From positions 25,865,652-25,929,651 of the forward strand of contig NC_080702.1 of NCBI RefSeq assembly GCF_030445035.2: a stretch of DNA of 64,000 nucleotides. Reading direction: 5' to 3'. The position numbers were made by a program, and so were the translations under genes. This document shows positions 55,028 through 64,000 of the stretch, piece by piece. The notes beneath the pieces are model-generated. The model was not told where the DNA came from. It saw only the letters and a list, made by a program, of their open reading frames with translations, and made no database searches. This stretch comes from Dasypus novemcinctus. Lineage: Eukaryota > Chordata > Mammalia > Cingulata > Dasypodidae. How positions within the stretch are numbered: the first letter of the stretch is position 1; the number at the start of each line of letters is the position of its first letter.

Positions 55028-55200
55028 TGTTCAAAGAAATATTGGCAGAAAACATCCCAAATTTAATTAATGATATGAATATGCATAAGGAAACCCAAAA
55101 ACCTCAAATAAGATTTATTCAAACACTACCAACCCAAATAGTAGACAAACTTTCAAGTGCCAAGGAAAAGGAGAGAATTTTGAAAGCTGCAAGGGAAAAG
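55028..55200 (+). pseudogene. L1 ORF1 fragment, diverged lineage
   Basis: Encodes EILAENIPNLINDMNMHKET and then VDKLSSAKEKERILKAAREK, matching the AENFPNLLREMDVH and VKLSNSQDKDKILKAAREK words of L1-B ORF1 at clear divergence. Stops sharply at about 55,200 against zinc-finger-like sequence. Confidence 0.8.
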
Positions 55201-55450
55201 CACTCATGTAAGAACTCTTACTGGAGAGAAAACCTATAAAGGTAGGGAATGTGAGAAAGTCTTCAGTATTTGTACATCTCTTAAAAGACCTGACAAGACT
55301 TACTGGAGAGAAATCCTGTGAATGTAATGAATATCAAAAGTCTTCAGTTGTCTCTTATTATTTTGGAGGCATGTGAAAGATCACAATATTGAATGTAAGA
55401 AATGTGGCAAATCTTTATTCATTCCTCATCCCTCACTTTACATAAAAGAT
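55201..55450 (+). pseudogene. C2H2 zinc-finger gene fragment
   Basis: Remains of tandem Kruppel-type fingers. LTGEKTYKG followed by ECEKVFSICTSLKR is the TGEKPYKC.ECGK.F linker and finger pattern (55,215-55,290). A second TGEK-like linker is near 55,300 in another frame, and ECKKCGKSL lies near 55,395-55,425. Several cysteines and linker residues are lost and frames shift, so no functional finger remains. Probably a piece of a KRAB-type zinc-finger gene or its retrocopy. Confidence 0.75.
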
Positions 55451-55454
55451 GGTG

Positions 55455-55563
55455 GTTAATAGTATTATCAGAGTCAGTACCTAGGTTCTTGATTTCTTTG
55501 TGAGAAAAAATTCAAGGATGAGCCACGGAGTAATCAGGCAAGCAAAGAATTTATTCGGGGGTG
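55455..55563 (-). mobile_element. Class I ERV LTR 3' end fragment
   Basis: The minus sense reads CCCCCGAATAAATTCTTTGC, then GATTACTCCGTGGCTCATCC and ends TCAAGAACCTAGGTACTGAC. An AATAAA followed by a CTCCGTGG word and a TTGAATTYTTTC..AAG end is a common class I LTR U5 layout. Opposite in orientation to the class I remains on the left, so a separate element. Confidence 0.45.
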
Positions 55564-56182
55564 TGTATATTAGTAAGCCAAAGGGGTGCTGACAGAAAGT
55601 ATCTGAAATCTGTTGGCTTTTTAAAAGGGTATTTATTTGGGGTAAAAGCTTAAAATTACAAGGCCCTAAAGAGTCCAACTCAAGGTTGCTTTCTCACCAA
55701 AGTCAGTTGCCATGTGTTGAAGCAAGATGGCAAGTGATCTATGCCTGGTCTCTCCTTCCTTCTTCCTCTTAAGGTTCCATGGGCCCAGCTTCTTCCAGTC
55801 TCAGATGTAGGCTGGCATAGGGCTTATCTCTCAAGGTTTCCTATATCAGTCTAGCATAGGGCTTGTATCTGTCCAGGCCTTATCAGCTGTTCAGGTGCTC
55901 TGTTCCCTTCAGCTGAAAACTATCAGGTGAATGGCTCAGTTCTTTTCCATGTGTCTTCTTCAGTGAGTGTTCATTTATATCAGCCCACCAAGGGGATAGA
56001 GACTCAACCCTGGGTCATGCCCTACTTAAATGGTCAAATCAAAGCCCTAATCTTAACATAATTTAATTAAAGACATCTCAGCTGAATCTAATACAATTGA
56101 AGTGTATCACACCCAGAGAACAGATCAGTTTACAAACATAATCTCTTTTGGGGGGCTTCATAAATAATTTCAAACTGCCACA
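55564..56182 (-). mobile_element. LTR, MaLR-like family, copy 3 (3' LTR)
   Basis: About 619 bp; the minus sense starts TGTGGCAGTTTGAAATTATT and ends GCTTACTAATATACA, with AATAAA complement TTTATTTGGGG near 55,631. In the minus sense the sequence upstream of it (higher coordinates) looks like MaLR internal DNA, so this copy is probably a 3' LTR rather than a solo one. Confidence 0.7.
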
Positions 56183-56184
56183 CC

Positions 56185-57640
56185 TTACACTCTGAATTCT
56201 CAAAAGACATTACAATACTTTAAAAAAAAAACTTAAATCCCTTCAGTTAGCAAGACTAAGTACAAAATGACATCACAGTTACAGAAATACAGTTTGTCTT
56301 GGGGCAAAGTCTCCTCTGGCTGTAGACCTGTGAAACTTACAATTTGTTTGCTTCCAATATACAAATGGATAGACATATGGTAAGTATTTGCATTACCACA
56401 AGGAGAATATGGGAGGGAAACATGTCACTGGTCCCCAACAGTTCCAAAACCCTGCAGGGCTTACTCCATTAGATTTCGAAGTCTGAGAGTCATTCTTAAG
56501 ATGATGATTTCTTCTCAGGGCCTCATGGGAGCCCACCCTTTCCACAGGGCTTGCCCAATGGCCATTTTCTTGGCTCCACCCTCATCAAGCATCTGGGTGG
56601 TGACTAAGCACCAGACCTCATTCTCCAAGAATGTTGGGGTGATGGTCAGACTTTATCCAATCTCTGGAATAGATTCTAAATCCCCTTAGTATGGCATTTT
56701 GGAGGCATCATTTATACTAATCTCTGGCATAGAGGGCCAACCCTCTCAGAACAATGAGTTGGCTACCTGGCCTTTCCTAATTTATGGGGAAAGGCCCACC
56801 CCTCTCAGAGAAATGCAGTGTTGACCTCACTCTCCCCAACCTATGGGCAACAAGGCCACCCCTCTAAGAGCATTGGGGTGGTAACCTCACTCTCCCAAAC
56901 CTTTTGGGATTGTGTTCTACACTCTCTGTAGCCTGGTTTGGCTAAATTCTCCCTAAACAGTGGGCTGCAACACCCACCCTCTTCAAATGCTGGGGCAAGT
57001 TCACCTTCTCTGAACACATGGGTGGGGTTCCTCTTGGACCAAAGAGATGTCTTAATTCCAGACCTTAACTTTATTGTTTTCCTCTTAAAGCTGTTTTCCC
57101 TTCCACCTCTCCCCTCTCTCTTTTAGTCCACCTGACAGTATTTTGTTCATACAGATCTTTCAATAATCTTGTTAGTTTAGGATGCAGGAAGAAGGGGTCC
57201 AAGCTATCAGAGAGTAAAACTTTCCACAAGTCTTTCTTGGTAATTGCATTTTAAATCCTGGCTTACAAATACCAAGTTTAGTTAATTCCTCAAATGGGAC
57301 ACTACTGTTTGGGGACATGATTTCTAGAGGTTAGGAATTGCTGGAATCAGTTTTTGGTTTCTTTGTGCCTAACAATTCAGTTCTCAGCTGATCTCGTTCA
57401 TCTAGCATTTTACCATAAACTGCAAGGAGAAGCTAGGCTGCATTTTCCACATTTAATTTGGAAATCTCCTTGGCTAAATGTTCAAGCTTGTGATTTTAAA
57501 ATTCTGCCTTCTATATAACATCATGAGTCAATCTTGCTAAATTCTCTACAACTTTAAACTCAGGTCACCTTTCCTCCACTTTCCAATAATAGTTTCATCA
57601 TTTCCTTCTAATATGTAATCGTTATAAAGAATATTATCCA
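56185..57640 (-). mobile_element. MaLR-like internal region
   Basis: Antisense internal sequence with 'ccctgcagggcttactccat', 'tctgagagtcattcttaag', repeated CCACCCCTCTCAGAG/CCACCCCTCTAAGAGC words (56,780-56,880) and 'ttccactttccaataatag' near 57,575, in the order typical of MaLR internal regions, which have a decayed gag-like frame and lack pol. No open frame survives. Confidence 0.6.
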
Positions 57641-57699
57641 CAATGGATTAAGAATTATACACTCACAGTAAAATGCAACTTTGAGTTAGTAAGTGACCA

Positions 57700-58335
57700 G
57701 AGATCCAGGTCTTATGAATGATTTATGCTTAAACTACTCTTTGCTGAATACAAACACAGTGATGCCTCAACATGGGTCTCAGCTAGGTAGTTTCTGTTTC
57801 TCCCAAGGAATCATAGCAACTAAGATGATGAATATTGAACATGAAAACTCTGTGCTCCTGTAGTTTTTAGTTACTGACCCATTTATAAAATAGAGCACTT
57901 TTTGGCATAGTGTCCTTCCTCAGGGGAACTGGCCATTCTCCTGGAGATGGGCATTGTTGTTCTAAAGTGTGATGACAAATACTGAGTTGCATGAACACCT
58001 TGAGATCATGGATTTCATCTCTTATAAAAGTGGAGGCCCTTTTGGTTGCTGGTCAAAGTCTCATCTAGAAGGAATGCTTTGCCTGGGACCATTTTTCCAA
58101 TTGGGATTCTGATCAGCTGCTGAAAAGGGACTTTCTGACCTTGTGAGAGATTAGATGTTGTGTTTTCCCCTGATTTTGTTAGTGGTTTAATATACTTTCA
58201 TTTTTTCCTATTCTCTAATTGATTATTTTCTACTGTAATTGCTCAATAGTTATAATGGTTTGATATAACCTGAAACTCATTTGATTGAATAAAGCTGCCT
58301 TTGCATAGCATTTAGAGTTTCTGCCTCTTCCTTAG
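57700..58335 (+). mobile_element. Probable LTR upstream of the gag relic
   Basis: Carries a TATA-like CTTATAAAAGTGG at 58,020 and AATAAA at 58,287 about 265 bp later, and is followed by a short leader and a gag-like frame on the same strand. The left edge is not defined by a repeat in the window. Confidence 0.45.
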
Positions 58336-58435
58336 CAAAATATTTTGGCATAGTTGGCAGGATTCATTACATATTTAGCTTCTATTATTGCCAAACTTCC
58401 TTAGCAAAACATTTTGGCATAGTCAGCAGGATGTC
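58325..58435. repeat. Short direct repeat at the ERV leader
   Basis: CTTCCTTAGCAAAATATTTT at 58,327 and CTTCCTTAGCAAAACATTTT at 58,398, each followed by GGCATAGT and a GGCAGG/AGCAGG word. The period is about 71 bp. The GGCATAGTTGGCAGGAT part lies where a primer-binding site would be expected. Confidence 0.75.
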
Positions 58436-58530
58436 TTGTTTAACCATGTCCTCTTGGCTCAAAATTTAAATAAACCTAGAGAGTCCATCCCTGGATGGGA
58501 GGACCCCCCTCTTTCTAGTTTGGCTGTGGA

Positions 58531-59630
58531 ATGGGAAAAAACACTCAGGATTGTGTGAGAACTGGAATTCACCATTGAAATGCTCAGAGCCTTCACAGGT
58601 AGTTCAAGCTTTGCAAACAGTACCTGATGTGAGAGGAAAAGAACGTATTTACTTAGGACGTAGGGGATGGTGTCTGCTTATGGCATACAATATGATTCTG
58701 TTAAGAGACAAGGCTGTCCAAGAAAAGTTAGCTTTAGAAAAAGAGGTGACTGATTTGCAAAGCCATTTTTCTATGTTACAGTATCAGACCCTACATAATG
58801 AATGACCAAGTCCATACTTACCAGAATGTAGTGGAAAAGGTAGCTGTATGGGTGGCCAAACATAAATATAAGAAAAGAAAAGGAAAAGTTAATGTGAGGA
58901 AGGTGCGGTTGGCACTGGCCTGTGCTGGGCCTGATTGGGATCCAGATAAATGGGATGGAAATATTTGGGATGAGGATTCAGAAGAGGATCCAGAGGCCCC
59001 ATTATATCCTCCTGGAGATGCAAAAGTCCCTGAAGCAAGACCATTAGTGAGAAGAAGGGTGGAAAATAATAATGGGCAATCTGTTAGGCATGATGTTGTT
59101 GAGGAAATCTCCCACAAGAAATCAATGATCTCATCTCCCAGAAGTCAGCAGAGTCACTGGTTGCATGGCTGGTGCACCTCTATGAGTTAGGAGCTGGAGG
59201 TATCAGGTTAGACCAAGGAGATTCTTTTAAGTTTATAACCATTGCATTGGAAACTTCCATCAACAATCATTTTAGGACTGGAGTTCTAATCACCATCTTC
59301 CTGATGCTCAGGGGCAAACTACAGATGACAATGTTAACTCTTGCAGTACAGGAAGCACAACACTGATATGCCTCTGAGGAGTTGGGGCCTAATGCTGACC
59401 ACCCCTGGAATACTCTCAAGGATTATGTATAGAAAACAAAAGAGGAGGCAATGAAGGAGGCAGTTGTTATAGGCCATGCAGAAGATCTTATGAGTATGCC
59501 TTTAGAGGTAAGAAACAGAAATAAAATCATTAAAACTGCTCCTCCTGCATATAGACATATTATTATTATTATTCTCATGAATGAGACCCTAAAATTCTGT
59601 AACTGACAGAATTTTACAATTAGGAGATTT
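58531..59630 (+). pseudogene. ERV gag relic (ERV-L-like)
   Basis: Starts with ATG GGA at 58,531, the usual Met-Gly of Gag. The frame then shifts between segments 58,551-58,805 (a helix-rich part), 58,798-59,190 (basic patch KHKYKKRKGK, then WDPDKWDGNIWDEDSEEDPE and a Pro-rich linker) and 59,172-59,366 (LYELGAGGIRLDQGDSF). The WDP..WDG.IW word followed by an acidic run and the later W...L(Y/W)..GA motif match Gag-like genes of ERV-L type elements as known to me. At least three frame changes; non-functional. The capsid part fades after 59,370. Confidence 0.6.
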
Positions 59631-59684
59631 AGGAGATTGGAACTGTTATTTTTTTTTGTAAACTGGGTTTTATTTTATTTTTTC

Positions 59685-62600
59685 CTTCTTTATTTTTTTG
59701 ATGTTACATTTTTTAAAAATATGAGGTCTCCATATACGCCCCCACCTCCTCACCCCACTCATCCCACATCTACAAACTCTTTCATCATCGTGGCACATTC
59801 ATTGCATTTGGTGAATACATTTTGGAGCACTGCTGCACCACATGGATAGTGGTTTACAATGTAGTTTACATTATCCCACAATCCACCCAGTGGGCCATGG
59901 CAGGACATACAATGTCCAGCATCTGTCCCTACAGTACCACCCAGGACAACTCCAACTCCTGAAAATGCCCCGACATTATATCTCTCCTTCCCTACCTATA
60001 CCCTCAGCAGTTACTGTGGCCACATATTCCACATCAATGCTACAATTTCTTCCATTACTAATGACAGTAGTTCCATAGTAGAATATCAGTAAGTCCATTC
60101 TAATTGATATTTTATTCCTCCAGCCTGTGGACCCTGGATTGGTTATGTCAACCCCAAATCTATATCAAGAGGGGGCTTAGATTCCACATGGATAATGGAT
60201 GTACTTCTCCTGCTTGCAGTTATAGGCACTCTTGGCTACCTGGTGTGGTGGTTGACCATCTTCACCTTAGCTGGCCAGGGTAAGTCCAATAAACCAGAGG
60301 GTAGGAGTTCCCATTCTGCTGAGGCTCAGGGCCTGGCTATTACATGGACAGTCTGAAGATTCAGGTCTCCTGAGTATACAGCCCCAGCACCAATCACAGG
60401 TCTAGGAAAAGTAACAGAAAAGGCATGTGTAGAAAGGTCATATCTTAGTCCAACTCCATCACACTCAGGAACACAAACTCCAAAGTAGAACCAACTGACA
60501 TGGCACTGAACTCCAGAGCCATCTGCCATGACTGTAGAACCTGTGGGTCTCTGAAGCCCTCAGGAGAACCAGTACCAGGGCTTCTATCTACTTTGGCTGT
60601 CTCTGGAACTCTGCTGAGGCATGAGTAAACATTACCCCTCTGATGACCTCCTGACTCTTTTTTGGAGACTCATAGCCATATAAACTCATTTATCCTTTTC
60701 ATTTCCCATTTTCATCCAAAGTTATAAAGCAGTTTTTAACACCTGATATTACATGTAGGCTGAGATATTCTGCTGATCTGTGTTGACCTTTTTATTCAAG
60801 GTGTTTTTCTAGTTACATCATCAGTTGATGCTTGGTAGTAATTCCTTGGTGCCAGGGTGGCTCATCCCTGGGAGTCATGTCCCATGCCAGGGTGGGGGAG
60901 TGGTAATGCATTTACATGCTGAGTTTGGCTTAGAGAGTGGCCACATTTGAGCAACATGGAGGCTCACAGGAGATAACTCTTAGGCACCCTGCAGCTCTAG
61001 GCCTAGTTCATATTGCAGGGGCACAGGCTGATAATCATAGCCATCAGTATCAAGGGTTCATTGTTGGACCATTCATCTTTATTGGTCTTTGCCATTGCAC
61101 TTGGGGAATTGTTGCTGTTCAATTGGGGAATGTGACAGAGCTCACCTGGCTAGGAACTCAGCACTACCTCTGTTGTTGTTTTTAACTGTAACCACTATGA
61201 AAATATCCAAACATTTTTATGTACCCTACATACATGTCCTGGAGAACTCCCTCCCAACCATGTGCCCCCTATCAATAACACCTTACACCCATGTTCATCC
61301 CCTGCCATAGTTGAACCTCTCTGTGGTCCAAAACTTCTTTAAAAATGAAGCCTAATATATTGCCAGGTTCCATTAATAGCCAATATAGTGATGGGTTTAA
61401 AGGTCAGATATAGAATGCATACTAATTTAGAAAAATTAAATAAAGGAAAAATAAATTGGGGTATCAAAAAATGAAAATATGACAGAGCTTTGTGTTTGAT
61501 ATTTTGCCTTTCATCACTGCTATAGGTGTTGCCCCGTATGTACAGTGGCAAGGCAATTTCTTCCATTTCTTCCTCAGTGTCTACATCCTTTTCTTTCCTT
61601 ATTATTAAGTTGGTCTTCACAAAAGTTTTAGATCACAGTAACTCATATACAGAATGTAGGGTACTCCCACATATCTGACATCAAACACTTTGTCCATTCC
61701 CCAGCAATAACCTTTTTACATGATCATATTATATTTGCTGCAGCTGATGTACAGATATTGAAACAATAGCTTTCAAACGTGGTTCCATTTGGGTTTACGT
61801 TATGGTTTATATTTTAGACTATACAATTTTCTAAAATTTTAGCTACAGTATGTTTTACATTATGGTTTACATTTTAGCCTATAGATGTTTATACATTTTT
61901 GGTGTAACTTAACATGTCCTATATCCATCATTGCATGATCTTGTGGTACACTTCCATTGTCCCACAGTTACACTGATTCCATCTATTCAATACCTCATTC
62001 CCCTTCCCCTTAGGGCCCACAGTGACAATCAATCTTCATTACTTGAAGGACAATATTCATAGATACTTGCAACAATACTTGACATACTAGACTACCCTAA
62101 CCCATTGGGAGCCACCACTTCTCTCGAGAGATACAATGTCCTCTGTTTGAGAGCAGCAGTCCTTCCCAGAATGTGGGTATATCTTCACTCTCATTATGTG
62201 GGTCTCCACCCAATGATATAACCCACTATAACAAAATGAGCACTCACACACTCCCTAGAAGCTTGCCCAGTGTCAGATGCCCCCCTTAAGCATCTTAAAC
62301 AGGTAACCTTCTGTATTATATTTTCCTTTTTTTTTTAAAGATTTATTTTTATTTATTTCTCTTCCCTCCACAGCCCCAGTTGTCTGTTCTCTGTATCTAT
62401 TTCCTGCATGTTGTTCTTTGTCTGCTTCTATTGTCAGCGGCACGGGAATCTGTGTTTCTTTTCATTGCATCTTCTTGTTGTGTCAGCACTCCGTGTGTGT
62501 GGCACCATTCCTGGGCAAGCTGCACTTTCTTTCGTGCTGAGCAGCTTTCCTTATGGGGCGTACTCCTTGTGCGTGGGGCTTCCCTTCACGGGGGCCTGTA

Positions 62601-62865
62601 TTATATTTTCTCAAGAGTTTTCTCTATGTTAAAATTGCAACCACATACCTGACAATCTCTTATGTTCAAATGTTTCCCCCACCCTCCCCCCAGTTTTTTG
62701 GGCCACCTGACCCTTCCTCTCATCCCTAGCCCCCCTCAAGCCCACAAAGCCCTACCCAAAGTTATCCCTATGTCCCCATTTTATCCCTTCCCTGTACAAA
62801 TACTTACCTCCACCTTATCATAGATTTCACCCATGTAGGTGTCAGCTCGCAAACTTCCTTTACCC
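59685..62865 (-). mobile_element. L1-D 3'UTR, complete, with a SINE inside
   Basis: Antisense 3'UTR from the tail (59,685-59,720) up to ORF2. Order matches L1-B 43,720-46,450 throughout, including the middle part missing from L1-A ('gtgacaatcaatcttcatta', 62,022; 'ggagccaccacttctctcga', 62,108). Length without the SINE is about 2.9 kb. This is the second witness for the long 3'UTR. Confidence 0.85.
62326..62595 (-). mobile_element. DAS-type SINE, 5'-truncated, with perfect TSD
   Basis: Antisense SINE tail and body that stops at CTTCCCTTCACGGGGG, so the tRNA-like head with both promoter boxes is absent. The 15-bp TSD CTGTATTATATTTTC is exact (62,311-62,325 and 62,596-62,610). It sits in the L1-D 3'UTR and so postdates it. 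Confidence 0.9.
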
Positions 62866-63660
62866 CCTAACTTCCCTTAAGCCTATCATCCAGTCTCTAG
62901 CTCTCTGAGTCAACTTTGTTTACCTATTTCATATCAGAGAGGTCATTTAGGATTTGTCCTTCAATGCCTGGGTTGCTTCACTTAATATAAGGTTCTCAAG
63001 ATTCATCCAAGTTATCACATGTGTTTGTACTATATTCATTCTCATAGTTGAGCAGTATTCCATTGTATGTATATACCACATTTTATTTATCCATTCATCT
63101 GTTGATAGGCATTTGGGTTAATTCCAACTTTTGACAGTAGTGAATAATGCTTCTATGAACATTGTTGTGCATGTATCGATTTGTGTCCTTGTTTTCAGTT
63201 CTACTGGGTATATACCCAGCAGTGGAATTGCTGGGTCATTTGGCAAATCTATAGCTAGTTTTGGGAGAAACCGTCAAAATATCCACCAGAATGGATGGAT
63301 CCTTCTGCATTCCCACCAGCAGTTGATGAGTGTTCCCATTCCTCCACAACCTCTCCAGCAATTGTAGACTTCTGATTTTTTGATAGCTGCCAGTCTTATG
63401 GGAGTAAGATGGAATCTCATTGTTGTTTTGATTTGCATTTCCCTAATTCCTAGTGATTTTGAGCATTTTTTTTCATGTGTTTTTAGCCACTTGTATATCT
63501 TCTATGGAGTAGCCTCTGTTCAAATCTCTTTCCCATTTTTTATATGGGTTGTCTTTTTATTTTTGAGATATAGGAGTTCTTTATATATGCAGGATATAAG
63601 CCTCCTATCAATTATGGTTAGCAAATATTTTCACCCATTGTGTAGGCTCTCTTTTCACTT
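62866..63660 (-). pseudogene. L1-D ORF2 C-terminal part
   Basis: Antisense ORF2 tail parallel to L1-A 8,041-8,840: 'ccattgtatgtatataccac', 'gggtatatacccagcagtgg', 'ctctccagcaattgtagact' and 'ggagttctttatatatgca'. Frames are broken. The rest of ORF2 lies beyond the SINE and the window end. Confidence 0.85.
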
Positions 63661-63664
63661 TCTT

Positions 63665-64000
63665 TTTTTTTTTTTTAAGATTTATTTATTTAATTCCCCC
63701 CCTCCCCTGGTTGTCTGTTCTCTGTGTCTATTTGCTGCATCTTGTTGTCTTGTTTTTTTGTCTGCTTCTGTTGTCATTAGTGGCACGGGAAGTGTGGGCA
63801 GTGCCATTCCTGGGCAGGCTGCACTTTCTTTCACGCTGGGCGGCTCTCCTTATGGGGTGCACTCCTTGCGCATGGGGCACCCCTACACAGGGGACACCCC
63901 TGTGTGGGCGTGGCACTCCTTGCGTGCATCAGCACTGTGCATGGGCCAGCTCCACACGGGTCAAGGAGGCCTGGGTTTGAACCATGGACCTCCCATGTGG
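63665..64000 (-). mobile_element. DAS-type SINE, long form, cut by the window end
   Basis: Antisense copy: tail T run at 63,664-63,677, body complement GCAGGCTGCACTTTCTTTC at 63,813-63,832, and B box complement GGTTTGAACC near 63,973. The A box side lies outside the window. Inserted in L1-D ORF2. Confidence 0.9.

Overview
This is a vertebrate genomic window, about 90% interspersed repeats, with no prokaryotic features. The many copies of a tRNA-derived SINE (head with GGCCCAGTGGTTAGGGCGTC and a GGTTCAAACCC B box, body containing GTGCAGCCTGCCCAGGAATG) match the DAS SINEs known from armadillo, so the source is most likely a xenarthran, probably Dasypus. That is from recalled repeat knowledge; no search was run.

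Layout. 1-6,640: layers of old, minus-strand LINE-1 (L1) pieces with one MaLR-like LTR. 6,705-18,230: a near full-length minus-strand L1 (L1-A), whose 5'UTR was split by a processed GPCPD1 retrocopy (14,672-18,185) bounded by a perfect 14-bp target-site duplication (TSD). 18,240-31,835: nested L1 3'UTR copies, a shrunken class II (HML-like) provirus with its 6-bp TSD, a third internally deleted L1 (L1-C) with a 16-bp minisatellite, an old L1 and DAS SINEs. 31,840-36,824: the least disturbed part, with ancient L2, MIR and MER5 relics, four DAS SINEs and one candidate protein-coding exon (36,388-36,480, +). 36,825-46,485: a near full-length plus-strand L1 (L1-B) with a tandem-monomer 5'UTR, nearly intact ORF1, broken ORF2 and a roughly 2.8-kb 3'UTR. 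46,490-59,630: an old L1, then remains of a class I ERV interrupted by an L1, an LTR and a SINE, then an L1 ORF1/zinc-finger patchwork, a MaLR provirus piece and an ERV gag relic. 59,685-64,000: the 3' half of another minus-strand L1 (L1-D) with two DAS SINEs, running off the end.

How it fits together. The window reads as an intron or a gene-poor flank that has been a repeated insertion target. L1 enzymes explain the DAS SINEs, the GPCPD1 retrocopy and the 5'-truncated or inverted L1 copies. TSDs and interrupted host repeats give a relative order of insertion. The only parts with possible host coding content are the 93-bp exon and, less likely, the long open frame in the GPCPD1 retrocopy. Edges of old repeats are approximate, because they were set by eye from internal comparison between copies.
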